Part shown: positions 28,284-39,670 of the stretch, one piece after another
How positions within the stretch are numbered: position 1 is the first letter of the stretch
Layout: each line of letters begins with the position of its first letter
Notes under the pieces: generated by a model
What the model saw: only the letters and a program-made list of their open reading frames with translations
Told to the model about the DNA's origin: nothing
The model's database searches: none
Made by a program: the position numbers and the translations under genes
From: Metridium senile
Taxonomy: Eukaryota; Cnidaria; Anthozoa; Actiniaria; Metridiidae
NCBI GenBank assembly: GCA_949775045.1
Contig: OX459100.1
Location: 123,501-187,500 of the forward strand
DNA length: 64,000 bases
Direction of reading: 5' to 3'

Positions 28284-30736
28284 GTAACTTTGTGATCCCT
28301 TTTGTAACCTTACCATGGGTGCAAAAGGGAAAAACTTTCCCTTATGTAACCTTTGTTCATAGGTAAACAAAGGTCCCTAATGTAACTTTGTTATCCCTTT
28401 TGTAACCTTACCATGGGTGCAAAAGGGAAAAACGTTCCCTTATGTAACCTTTGTTCATAGGTGAACAAAGGTCCTTAAAGTAACTTTGTGATCCCTTTTG
28501 TAACCTTACCATGGGTGCAAAAGGGAAAAACGTTCCCTTATGTAACCTTTGTTCATAGGTGAACAAAGGTCCCTAATGTAACTTTGTGATCCCTTTTGTA
28601 ACCTTACCATGGGTGCAAAAGGGAAAAACGTTCCCTTATGTAACCTTTGTTCATAGGTAAACAAAGGTCCCTAATGTAACTTTGTGATCCCTTTTGTATT
28701 CTTACCATGGGTGCAAAAGGGAAAAACATTCCCTTATGTAACCTTTGTTCATAGGTGAACAAAGGTCACTAATGTAACTTTGTGATCCTTTTTGTAACCT
28801 TACCATGGGTGCAAAAGGGAAAAACGTTCCCTTATGTAACCTTTGTTCATAGGTAAACAAAGGTCCCTAATGTAACTTTGTTATCCCTTTTGTAACCTTA
28901 CCATGGGTGCAAAAGGGAAAAACGTTCCCTTATGTAACCTTTGTTCATAGGTAAACAAAGGTCCCTAATGTAACTTTGTGATCCCTTTTGTAACCTTACC
29001 ATGGGTGCAAAAGGGAAAAACGTTCCCTTATGTAACCTTTGTTCATAGTTGAACAAAGGTCCCTAATGTAACTTTGTTATCCCTTTTGTAACCTTACCAT
29101 GGGTGCAAAAGGGAAAAACGTTCCCTTATGTAACCTTTGTTCATAGGTAAACAAAGGTCCCTAATGTAACTTTGTGATCCCTTTTGTAACCTTACCATGT
29201 GTGCAAAAGGGAAAAACGTTCCCTTATGTAACCTTTGTTCATAGGTGAACGAAGGTCCCTAATGTAACTTTGTGATCCCTTTTGTAACCTTACCATGGGT
29301 GCAAAAGGGAAAAACGTTCCCTTATGTAACCTTTGTTCATAGGTAAACAAAGGTCCCTAATGTAACTTTGTGATCCCTTTTGTAACCTTACTATGGGTGC
29401 AAAAGGGAAAAACGTTCCCTTATGTAACCTTTGTTCATAGGTGAACAAATGTCCCTAATGTAACTTTGTGATCCCTTTTGTAACCTTACCATGGGTGCAA
29501 AAGGGAAAAACGTAACCTTATATAACCTTTGTTCATAGGTGAACAAATGTCCCTAATGTAACTTTGTGATCCCTTTTGTAACCTTACCATGGGTGCAAAA
29601 GGGAAAAACGTTCCCTTATGTAACCTTTGTTCATAGGTAAACAAAGGTCCCTAATTTAACTTTGTGATCCATTTTGTAACCTTACCATGGGTGCAAAAGG
29701 GAAAAACGTTCCCTTATGTAACCTTTGTTCATAGGTGAACAAATGTCCCTAATGTAACTTTGTGGTCCCTTTTGTAACCTTACCATGGGTGCAAAAGGGA
29801 AAAACGTTCCCTTATGTAACCTTTGTTCATAGGTGAACAAATGTCCCTAATGTAACTTTGTGATCCCTTTTGTAGCCTTTCCATGGGTGCAAAAGTGAAA
29901 AACGTTCCCTTATGTAACCTTTGTTCATAGGTAAACAAAGGTCCCTAATTTAACTTTGTGATCCCTTTTGTAACCTTACCATTGGTGCAAAAGGGAAAAA
30001 CGTTCCCTTATGTAACCTTTGTTCATAGGTTAACAAATGTCCCTAATGTAACTTTGTGATCCCTTTTGTAACCTTACCATGGGTGCAAAAGGTAAAAACG
30101 TCCCTTATGTAACCTTTGTTCATAGGTAAACAAAGGTCCCTAATGTAACTTTGTGATCCCTTTTGTAACCTTACCATGGGTGCAAAAGGGAAAAACGTTC
30201 CCTTATGTAACCTTTGTTCATAGGTAAACAAAGGTCCCTAAGGTAACTTTGTGATCCCTTTTGTAACCTTACCATGGGTGCAAAAGGGAAAAACGTTCCC
30301 TTATGTAACCTTTGTTCATAGGTAAACAAAGGTCCCTAATTTAACTTTGTGATCCATTTTGTAACCTTACCATGGGTGCAAAAGGGAAAAACGTTCCCTT
30401 ATGTAACCTTTGTTCATAGGTGAACAAATGTCCCTAATGTAACTTTGTGATCCCTTTTGTAGCCTTTCCATGGGTGCAAAAGTGAAAAACGTTCCCTTAT
30501 GTAACCTTTGTTCATAGGTAAACAAAGGTCCCTAATTTAACTTTGTGATCCCTTTTGTAACCTTACCATGGGTGCAAAAGGGAAAAACGTTCCCTTATGT
30601 AACCTTTGTTCATAGGTGAACAAATGTCCCTAATGTAACTTTGTGATCCCTTTTGTAACCTTACCATGGGTGCAAAAGGGAAAAACGTTCCCTTATGTAA
30701 CCTTTGTTCATAGGTGAAAAAATGTCCCTAATGTAA

Positions 30737-31110
30737 GGTGTATACTCAAATTATGCACTTATACATTATATGATATTTTCCAAACTATATCAATCATATT
30801 ATATGTTTTATTTATCAATATTACTCTTTCTTAATTTCTACAACTTACCTCATTATCTAATTATCTAATTCTATTATATTTACCATTGTAATTATATTCT
30901 ATTTATATATTTTTTTCTTTAAACCTGAATTACTATTGTAACTAAAAGACTGGGGGCTAACTAGAAAACCTACCAGTTAATTTAGCCCCCAGGCTCTTCT
31001 TATATTAAAACCAAAGTGTAAATAAAAACTGTAAACCATTTTAATATTAATAATTCTATGTATAAATTGTAATATTCAAAGAGAGCAAATAAACTAAACT
31101 AAACTAAACT
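30737..31110 (+). mobile_element. 374-bp retroposon-like insert, copy 5
   Basis: Same insert, 2,827 bp after copy 4, one monomer more than the previous interval. Confidence 0.8.
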
Positions 31111-31853
31111 GTAACTTTGTGATCCCTTTTGTAACCTTACCATGGGTGCAAAAGGGAAAAACTTTCCCTTATGTAACCTTTGTTCATAGGTAAACAAAGG
31201 TCCCTAATGTAACTTTGTGATCCCTTTTGTAACCTTACCATGGGTGCAAAAGGGAAAAACGTTCCCTTATGTAACCTTTGTTCATAGGTGAACAAAGGTC
31301 CTTAAAGTAACTTTGTGATCCCTTTTGTAACCTTACCATGGGTGCAAAAGGGAAAAACGTTCCCTTATGTAACCTTTGTTCATAGGTGAACAAAGGTCCC
31401 TAATGTAACTTTGTGATCCCTTTTGTAACCTTACCATGGGTGCAAAAGGGAAAAACGTTCCCTTATGTAACCTTTGTTCATAGGTAAACAAAGGTCCCTA
31501 ATGTAACTTTGTGATCCCTTTTGTATTCTTACCATGGGTGCAAAAGGGAAAAACATTCCCTTATGTAACCTTTGTTCATAGGTGAACAAAGGTCACTAAT
31601 GTAACTTTGTGATCCTTTTTGTAACCTTACCATGGGTGCAAAAGGGAAAAACGTTCCCTTATGTAACCTTTGTTCATAGGTAAACAAAGGTCCCTAATGT
31701 AACTTTGTTATCCCTTTTGTAACCTTACCGTGGGTGCAAAAGGGAAAAACGTTCCCTTATCTAACCTTTGTTCATAGGTAAACAAAGGTCCCTAATGTAA
31801 CTTTGTGATCCCTTTTGTAACCTTACCATGGGTGCAAAAGGGAAAAACGTTCC

Positions 31854-32213
31854 GTTAGCCGAACAAACGAAGCATTCAAGTCCTCTTCATAAGCTCATAA
31901 CAACAACTCCCTTCGATTTGTGTTTCAAAAACTCTACCAGCCTTCACAGTATTCTTATTGATATATTTGGTTATATGAGGTTAAAGAAGTAAATTTTATC
32001 AACAGATTTAGTCGAGTTTCAGACGATGTTCCAAACAAAACAATTCGCCACCCAGTAACTCTTCTATATTGTTTTTCTTTCACGAAATCCTCACGATACA
32101 TGTAACGAGAACAAACACAGAACATACTAGTTCTTGTCGCAGACACAGCCATCTCATACCATCAGTTTGCATGATACTAACACGGATAAAGTTATCCAGC
32201 AATCTAGTAAACA
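31854..32213 (+). repeat. Inner partial copy of the right arm
   Basis: Direct-orientation duplicate of 33,103-33,458, fused to the end of the 98-bp array. Both copies keep a 65-codon minus-strand frame (31,955-32,152 and 33,203-33,400) starting MAVSA. The differences between the two frames are mostly amino-acid-changing, so there is no sign of selection on a protein. Confidence 0.85.
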
Positions 32214-32231
32214 AATAATAGATAAAAGATG

Positions 32232-32294
32232 GATGAATGAATGAATGAATGAATGAATGAATGAATGAATGAATGAATGAATGAATGAATGAAT
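32232..32294 (+). repeat. (GAAT)n microsatellite
   Basis: About 15 uninterrupted tetranucleotide copies directly after the inner arm copy. Confidence 0.95.
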
Positions 32295-32309
32295 GGAAGA
32301 TTAGATTCA

Positions 32310-32550
32310 TGTTCCCTTTTGTAACGTGATCAGGTCATATTTGTAACTTGTGTTCCTTTTTGTAACCAAGTGGTGGTTACTTAAGGGAACAAAGGTCCCT
32401 AATGTAACTTTGTGGTCCTTTTTGTAACTTTACCATGGGTGTAAAAAGAAGGATTGTTCCCTTATGTAACCTTGGAAGGTTACAAAAGAGACCAAGTGTT
32501 CCTTTTTGTAACCTGTAAAAACCAACCGTTTAAAATAACAGTAATGTTAA
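32310..32550 (+). repeat. Diverged 98-bp satellite monomers
   Basis: Recognisable but eroded monomers (GAACAAAGGTCCCTAATGTA, CTTTTTGTAAC, TTACCATGGGTG) in the same orientation as the main array. They separate the inner arm copy from the right 40-bp array. Confidence 0.75.
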
Positions 32551-32555
32551 CTGGG

Positions 32556-32959
32556 TTTCAAAAATCCGTTTACAATCACAGTAACTACTGGTTTACAAAA
32601 AATCATCCATTTACAATCACAGTAACTACTGGGTTACAAAAATCATTCGTTTACAATAACAGTAATTACTGGGTTACAAAAATCATCCATTTACAATCAC
32701 AGTAACTACTGGTTTACAAAAAATTATCCATTTACAATCACAGTAATTACTGGGTTACAAAACTCATCCGTTTACAATCACAGTATCTACTGGGTTACAA
32801 AAATCATCCATTTACCATCACAGTAACTACTGGGTTACAAAAATCATCCGTTTACAATCACAGTAATTACTGGGTTACAAAAATCATCCATTTACAATCA
32901 CAGTAACTACTGGTTTACAAAAAATCATCCATTTACAATCACAGTAACTACTGGGTTAC
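32556..32959 (-). repeat. 40-bp satellite array, right (inverted)
   Basis: About ten copies of the left-hand 40-bp repeat in reverse orientation (CAGTAACTACTGGGTTAC), ending at the same junction with the unique arm as on the left. It mirrors a 2.8-kb array on the left, so the arms are symmetric in content but not in length. Confidence 0.93.
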
Positions 32960-33458
32960 AAATATCTAGCGCCCTCGCTGTTATTGACAATATCATCAGC
33001 TATAGACGTTATAGCTTCTCTTCTTTGAACATTCATATCGCCAGAAATTATTTGTGTCTTTTTAATACCATAAATGTCGCCTCGTGGCTCGTTAGACCGA
33101 GTTTAGCCGAACAAACGAAGCATTCAAGTCCTCTTCATAAGCTCATAACAACCACTCCCTTCGATTTGTGTTTCAAAAACTCTACCAGCCTTCACAGTAT
33201 TCTTATTGATATTTTTGGTTATATGAGGTTAAAGAAGTAAATTTTATCAACAGATCTAGTAGAGTTTCAGACGATGTTCCAAACAAAACAATTCGCCACC
33301 CAGTAACTCTTCTATATTGTTTTTGTTTCACGAAATCCTCCCGATACATATAACGAGAACTAACACAGAACATACTAGTTCTACTCGCAGACACAGCCAT
33401 CTCATACCAGCACTGCGCATGATACTAGGACGGGTGAAGTTATCCAGCAATCTAGTCA
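32960..33458 (+). repeat. Right inverted arm of satellite block (unique part)
   Basis: 32,960-33,319 is the inverted counterpart of 1-319. The part from 33,103 onward is also duplicated at 31,854-32,213. It forms the right boundary of the satellite block. Confidence 0.85.
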
Positions 33459-33479
33459 ACATGACAGCTTGATCCATTA

Positions 33480-33775
33480 CAAGAACTATCATAATTGATA
33501 TAATGGTATTGGTATAGATGGTGGTATTGCTGTTGGTAGTAACAATGTAATTGCTAATGATCAAGATGATAGTGTTAGTACCGGTGTTGTTCTTACTGTT
33601 GTTGATAGCCATGATTGTATTGCAGTTGGTAGTAACAATGTTGTTAATGATCAAGATGATAGTGTTAGTACAGGTGTTGTTACTATTGTTCATAGCCATG
33701 ATGGTATTGTTGTTGGTAGTAACATGTTGCTAATGATAAAGATGATAGTGTCAGTAAGGGTGTTATTGTTAATTA
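33480..33775 (+). repeat. ~90-bp imperfect tandem repeat
   Basis: About three units with shared blocks GGTAGTAACAATG, AATGATCAAGATGATAGTG and CATAGCCATGAT. Frames open on both strands are low-complexity by-products. 33,776-33,839 shows nothing recognisable. Confidence 0.75.
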
Positions 33776-33839
33776 CTATAAGGAGCCGTTCATTTATTAG
33801 TGTATGGTGGGGTTAGCAATATTGAGGGAGGTGGTCACG

Positions 33840-34850
33840 TTATTTTTTAATTTTTTTTTTATACATCAATATGATGTAGTTGATCGTATTGTTATCAACC
33901 CCTAGAATGACATTTGCTTTATTACACTCTGGTAGGATAATTTGAAATTCCAAGAGCCAGTTTCTTATTTCGAAATATAGATTTTTTGCTTCAATACATT
34001 CTACAAAAACATGATCGACTGTTTCCGGATGTAAAGAACAAGAGGAGTAATCCTTTATTTTAAAACGAAAAAGATCTCGATTCAGATATAAAATATTATT
34101 TATAATCTTATATTGAAAATACCTTGAGTATGTATCAATTGAAGTTGAATAAATTCTGCTGTATATTTTATTCCAATCTAGTTTGTTTCCTAAATTTATT
34201 CTTTTTTCCAAATTACTTTGTGATGTTGGAGGGCGGAATTTTTTGTCTATATAACATTGATATATCATCTTTGTCTCAATTTTACTCAACTCTACATTTT
34301 TCCCCTTTAATTTCAAGAACGTTTGTGAGCTTGTTTCTTTCTTCATTTCATTCTTATTTTCTTTAAGTTGCTTTTTCCATGTGGATGGTATCGCATGAAC
34401 GATACCTGCCCATTTTAGATATTCATTGTCATGTAGACCTTTGCGCTTTGTGTGTATCCACGAAAATTCACCTTTTGAGTTTAACAAGTCATTAACCCTG
34501 TTTATGTTTCGTAATGCTATATTTTCATAAAAAATTGATTTATTACCTATTTTGATACATTTGTTATTCCAAAAAATATGTTGACCTGCTTCTTCCTGGT
34601 CGTGTATTTCTTGATGCGATATTTCTGCCCACGCTTTTAGAATTAATTTGAAAAAATTCGGAGTATTTTCTGGAATTCTATTTGGATCAAAATTAGTATT
34701 TATATTTTGGAATTCCCCAATCGATTGAACATAATTTGATGGTATAACCTGTAGTTGTGATTTGTGATTGTCAGATTAAACGGCTTTCAAATAAGATCGA
34801 AAGTCTGGGGCTTTTAACCCTCCAACAGAGTAATCACCAATAAGTGTGTC
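33840..34850 (-). pseudogene. LINE reverse transcriptase C-terminal fragment (Tx1/L1-like)
   Basis: A 215-codon minus-strand frame (34,487-33,840, opening on a non-ATG codon) continues upstream without a start into typical LINE sequence. It shows a WNNK-type motif near 34,560, then GGLKAPDF near 34,800 before an in-frame stop around 34,770. It carries the region after the reverse transcriptase palm: a W…I…R.FQYKI.N motif, then a cysteine/histidine knuckle (C-S-L…ETVDHVFVEC). This layout is usual for the C-terminus of Tx1/L1-clade elements. There is no RT active site or endonuclease, so it is a dead 5'-truncated copy. Clade assignment is from motif style only. Confidence 0.7.
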
Positions 34851-35044
34851 ATATTTTTTTTCTTTTTTTTTTTTTCACGTTATTTATATATAGGGATATT
34901 TTTGCCAACCAGAAAGGAGGGGTTAGGTAATATTTGGAAAAGAATTAAAACAGGTGATTTTGCCGACCCCCTTCCCCCATACACTAAGAGTTAATTACTT
35001 GTTTTATAACCAGTAAATTAAACGCGTATAGGTAAGTATAGGTA
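34851..35044. other. AT-rich spacer with poly-T
   Basis: A T-rich tract (about 34,853-34,876) followed by spacer. No gene seen. Confidence 0.6.
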
Positions 35045-35632
35045 ATGTCCTATCCCATCTTATCCCATCCTACCCCATCCTATCCTATCCTATCCCATCC
35101 TATCCCATCCTATCCCATCCTATCCTATCCTATCCCATCCTATCCCATCCTATCCCATCCTATCCCATCCTATCCCATCCTATCCCATCCTATCCCATCC
35201 TATCCCATCCTACCCCATCCTATCCTATCCTATCCCATCCTATCCCATCCTATCCCATCCTATCCCATCCTATCCCATCCTATCCCATCCTATCCCATCC
35301 TACCCCATCCTATCCTATCCTATCCTATCCTATCCTATCCTATCCTATCCTATCCTATCCTATCCTATCCTATCCTATCCTATCCTATCCTATCCTATCC
35401 CATCCTATCCCATCTTATCCCATCCTACCCAATCCTATCCTATCCTATCCCATCCTATCCCATCCTATCCCATCCTATCCCATCCTATCCCATCCTATCC
35501 TATCCTATCCTATCCTATCCTATCCTATCCTATCCTATCCTATCCTATCCTATCCTATCCTATCCTATCCTATCCTATCCTATCCCATCCTATCCTAGCC
35601 TAACCTATCCTATCCTATCCTATCCTATCCTT
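35045..35632 (+). repeat. (TATCC/CATCC)n pentanucleotide array
   Basis: About 590 bp of alternating TATCC and CATCC. A 258-codon frame running through it (SYPIL repeats) is a by-product. Confidence 0.97.
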
Positions 35633-36719
35633 TTCTTTATTTCATTTTATTATGTTTTATTTTCAACGCTATTTCATTTTATCTATTTTTTCGTTAAGGA
35701 GAAATCTGGCCAATTTTTGTCCAACAATGCAAATGTGATGATGAACATCAAGCCTCGATCAGCTGTGATGCATGTGGACAGAATTTCCACGCAAGCGGTC
35801 TTGATATTACTAACATACTAATTATTTCACATGCCTATAGTTGTAATAAAAATATATATATATATATGCTTATTTGTCGATTCATCCTTTCATCCAATTA
35901 TGTCGTTCATTTATTGAGTAATTCACTCATTCATAATTCATTCATTCTGTAGGATATGCTCCCTTGGGAGTATATTTTTAGGACAGACCTTTTGCAAACC
36001 TACAAAATTCGAATCCACATAAAGTTGCGTTAGTTTTTTACGAATTACTACACGACTAAACCACAGACACATTGAGACGGATTTTTTATATTTTACGTTC
36101 CTTTGGAGGATAATGGAATTTTTCACCTACAAAGAATTTTACCGTTTACGGTCACCCTAAGGTCACCGAAAGAGAAATCTGAAATATATATTTTATTTTT
36201 AGAACAATTTTTGACCATTTTTTCATTTTTTTAAATATTTTCACTCGTGGTCATTCTTGGTCACTCGTGGTCACTCGTAAAACGATTTGTAAAACACAGT
36301 CCAGTCTGTGTTTTCTGGGTCCAGTCCAGTCGGTAGTTTACAGGATGCCCACCAACACATACTTAGGGGGGGGCAGAAGATTTTTAGGGGATCTCAAAAT
36401 TTAGTAACAAGAAAAGGGGGATGTGAAGTTTTTTTTCAAAACATGAAGGGGGGATGCTAATTTTTTTATTGGATTTTGATATACTACTATAAGACTAGCC
36501 CTGTTTTGGTTTTTCTGTTTTAATTAAATGTGCTTTTAATATAAGGTCCCTTTTGCCTCCACTTCAAGCAATGTATAAACAAATGTGCTACTGTGTAAGA
36601 AATATTAGTCAAATTGCGATACTGTTACTACTGTTCTATTCAAACGACAATACCTATGTAACTGTAGCAGCAACCCTGTGACGACAATTATAGTTTTTGT
36701 ACATTAATCATATTATGTA
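35633..36719. other. Intergenic, no gene recognised
   Basis: AT-rich. Contains a short (TA)n near 35,853, a small cluster of GTCACTCGTG-type repeats at 36,238-36,280 and G-run-rich sequence at 36,363-36,460. The frame at 35,938-36,126 (minus) has no recognisable content. Confidence 0.5.
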
Positions 36720-37319
36720 ATGTCAATCATCATCATAATCGTCCTCCTCATTATCACTGCCATCATGATCACAGTCACTATCAACATCATCTCGTCACTG
36801 TCTGTATCATCTTCAGGAGAATCAACAGTCTTTCCTACAAGCCTGCCAATCGTAGACTCAACAAGAGCAAGAGCATCGCCAGAAATATTATTTCAAACTC
36901 TCAGGTGCTTCATGGCCTCAAGGTGAAACTTGGGTTTCTTGTAACTTTAGGTCCTGTTTATTTTGGATCTGGTTTTCAATGGGAACGTTTTCTTCCCCTT
37001 TAACTAGATATAGCAGGCTTAATTGAGAGGCACTTGACTTGTCTGCAAGCAAGTTGTTTATTATTTCTTCACACCTGTTATACAATCTTTTCTTTTTTTG
37101 CTTTTTCACTTTCCTTTTGTTTTCTTTTTTTCTTCGCTTGATTTTTACATGTCCCTTAGCTGTTTGATCAGGCTGTACTCGTGATCTTGATAATAGAAGA
37201 TAGGAATGATTTAAATCATTCTGCACAGCCAAAAGTCTCTTGAGGAGGGGGACATTGGGGTTTGCGGTATTGCGGTATTGGCCATTTTTTAATGCGATAT
37301 TGCGGTAAAAGGAATACAT
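36720..37319 (-). pseudogene. Unidentified degenerate coding sequence with basic and acidic runs
   Basis: A minus-strand frame (37,319-36,918, 133 codons) has a Lys/Arg-rich middle. Downstream on the same strand, about 36,850-36,724, another frame would give an Asp/Glu-rich tail ending in a stop. Stops and frame changes separate the two. I recognise no family. It could be a decayed gene or transposon remnant. Confidence 0.25.
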
Positions 37320-37610
37320 TTTTGCGGTAATGCGGGATTTAGCATACCTGCGTTATGCGATATTTATCCTTTTTTAAGCGGTATTTCGGTGAAATAAGCA
37401 AAATCTAGCGGTAAACCGGGATTTAGAATTCCTGCGGTATGCGATATTAACGGTTTTTGTTTTTGTATTTTTGTTTGGTACGTATGGATGGTAAAAAAAA
37501 AGCAAAACGTTTACTGGCCTTTGATTTTAATTAAATGTTGTGCGGTATGCGGTATTTGCGAAAATGTTTTGCGGTAATGCGGGACTTTTAAAGAATTTTT
37601 GCGGTATTGA
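37255..37610. repeat. GCGGTAT-rich irregular repeat
   Basis: The motif TGCGGTAT/TGCGATAT recurs more than ten times at irregular spacing, with parallel phrases such as TGCGGGATTTAG. Looks like a decayed minisatellite. Confidence 0.6.
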
Positions 37611-38619
37611 GGGATTTAAACCAAACCCAAAAATTGGATGGCGCACCTGCTCTAGGTAAGTTCATTGCGGCATTCAGAACTCCCCTTGAGGATGACCAAT
37701 TTTTTTTCAATAAACAATATGTAGTAGAACACATGCCAGATAAAGATTCTAGTACTCCAGGAGCTAAAAATGTATGTGATTTTTTCAACAACCACTACAT
37801 AAAAGGGGAACTTTACATGGAATTCGATAAGACAGATGCAGTAATACGACTGGACACAAGTGTGATTTCTGTTTAATTTATGGCTGGAAATCTTCAATGC
37901 CATTCCAGGGAATTCCTGCCCCGTATCCTGACTACTTGAAATTGTCCAAGTTTCATTACAAGGATGTCTTTGACACTACTATGCTTCAAGCTGATAACAT
38001 GCACAATTCGTGAAGTCGACGATTATTTGCCACGAGCGCAGTTGAAGAAGCAATTTTTTGACGGAACTATACATCTACATCAACAAGAAAGCATTGACAA
38101 GTTTTAATGCAGAAAGTTCATTGTTGATGGACATCATGTCCGTGAATATCTATAACATTTGTTAACACTGGAACGCGCACCAAAAACATTCGACAAAATC
38201 AACGAGAAAAAGACCAGTCAGCTAGAAAAGCAAAGCATTATAATGACAATAATTGGAAGGAACTAGCTGTTTCATATGACAGCCTCGGCACCATAACTTA
38301 TCGCTTCAAGGAAAAAAGAAAGACAAAATAATGCGCATCATGGCACATGAGACTGTTCAGACAAGAAGAAGACACAACGGATGCTGATAGTGATTCTGAA
38401 GTGTACTGTGATAACGACAATGATGACGAAGTGGAAGAAGATGATTGTGATAATGAAAGTGACACTGATGAAGAAGACGATGATGAAGTAGTGACACAAG
38501 TGGAAAGTGAGGATGAAATGGAAACGGATGTTGCTCCTCATCCTGTTCAGTACGTTTCACGATCAGAAAGGCAGTCCGTAGGTAGCTCTCGCTACCAGTC
38601 ATCGGAATGGCTTGAATAG
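37607..38619 (+). pseudogene. Unidentified decayed gene with acidic C-terminus
   Basis: Coding-like frames follow one another on the plus strand: 37,607-37,876 (89 codons), a basic stretch around 38,190-38,325, and 38,347-38,619 (90 codons, an Asp/Glu-rich run followed by a Ser-rich end). Stops and frameshifts break them, and no splice sites join them convincingly. The acidic tail after a Lys/Arg-rich segment is a style common in transposon-derived invertebrate proteins, but no family is identifiable. Confidence 0.35.
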
Positions 38620-38639
38620 AAATCTGTAAGTAATGCATG

Positions 38640-39419
38640 CATGAGAAAGTGGCGTATGTATATTTCTGTATACTTGGTATTGGAGGAGGTGGGGGGGGGG
38701 GGGGGGGGGGGCGATCGTAATTTTTAATATACTATTGTAAAATAAACTATAGCTATATTTCAATAAACTGGAAAACAATTTCACACACCGGCTGTTTGTT
38801 CTTGTTGTTTTTAAAAGTGTACTCAGTGTAAATCCCTATGAGAAAAACAACACTTTTTGTACAATATGATTTTATTAGTTCGAGTCAGCCGATTGCGCTT
38901 TCAGGCGGACTTTCGGCGCTCGTCGTTGCATTTTCGTGCCTATGCAAGCTGGAAAATGCAGGAAAACATCCACGCCATCAAGCTTCAAGTACACCTTGTC
39001 ACAAAACACAACTCTTTTCAATTTCTGTCGTCAGTGAGAAAGTCGCGTACGATTCTCGATTCCGCACGACAAACCAACCACCACAGGAAGCCCACCTAAG
39101 CGCTCAAGTCGAGTAGCAAAGGAGGATGGAGCAAAGTAAAGTTGTTTTTTTCAATAATAGGCGCGCGGTAAAAAATAATATTATTCGCTTTAAAAAAAAA
39201 TCTTCAGATAGACTAGTTGGGCTGCCCTACCCCTACGAGAATCCATGGTCACGCGATATTGCCGTGACATGTAAGGAACACGTGATACAGTCGTCATCAA
39301 CAAGGATTTTGAAGCGTGTCGAGCTTCATCCAGTTGTTTGTTTTACAAGAGAGTGCAAAAGTGTACGTGTTTTACATAAATAGTAAGCTGCGTTCATCTG
39401 CAAGAACTGGTTTACAAAA
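38640..39419. other. Region upstream of ACSS3
   Basis: Holds a run of about 22 G at 38,690-38,711 and short open frames (38,838-39,116; 39,126-39,383) without recognisable domains. The ACSS3 promoter and 5' UTR should lie here, but I can point to no specific core element. Confidence 0.45.
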
Positions 39420-39670
39420 ATGCATCGAGCTATTGTGTACTCTCCACGACTGCATCGTCTTTTAAGACCAATGCTCAAGCCTAACTTAAAGCAATGGCGG
39501 TCTTTACATCTGACTTGTTTGTCTACAATGCGCCAATACACCTACCAAGAAGCTTTTCAAAGTTCTATTCAGGATAGAGACACGTTTTGGAATGAAGTTG
39601 CTGAAGGGATTGATTGGTACAAACCCTATACAAAGGTTGTAGATAATTCCAACCCACCATTTACAAACTG
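39420..39670 (+). CDS. ACSS3: ACSS3 exon 1
   Basis: Residues 1-84 (Trp84 codon split TG|G). Basic presequence, then the N-terminal acetyl-CoA synthetase motif ending in [10 protein letters not shown]. Donor GTTAGT. Confidence 0.9.

Larger units (their letters stand above)
3125..31852 (+). repeat. 98-bp satellite array (main block, ~270 monomers)
   Basis: Head-to-tail 98-bp monomers, all in the same orientation, interrupted only by five 374-bp inserts. Each monomer has a perfect 10-bp inverted repeat (CCTTTGTTCA, 4-nt loop, TGAACAAAGG) and an 8-bp one (CCCTTTTG … CAAAAGGG). Type A monomers (CATGTGTG … CGATCCC) dominate about 3,125-7,720, 9,080-13,405, 14,765-17,230 and 18,590-19,335. Type B (CATGGGTG … CGTTCCC) fills the rest, including nearly everything after 19,336. 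Minus-strand ORFs beginning MFTYEQ are repeat translations, not genes. Confidence 0.97.

Noticed and set aside
19308..30231. Repeated 62-69-codon minus-strand ORFs starting MFTYEQ
   Set aside because: Recur at the satellite period and differ with monomer variants; a by-product of the 98-bp repeat.
320..31852. Possible CRISPR array
   Set aside because: Repeats are contiguous with no unique spacers, and the context is eukaryotic.
35045..35821. 258-codon ORF of SYPIL/SHPIP repeats
   Set aside because: Pentanucleotide microsatellite read through; no independent coding evidence.
38357..38638. 93-codon minus ORF opposite the acidic frame
   Set aside because: Shadow of the Asp/Glu-rich plus frame, giving His/Leu-rich sequence.
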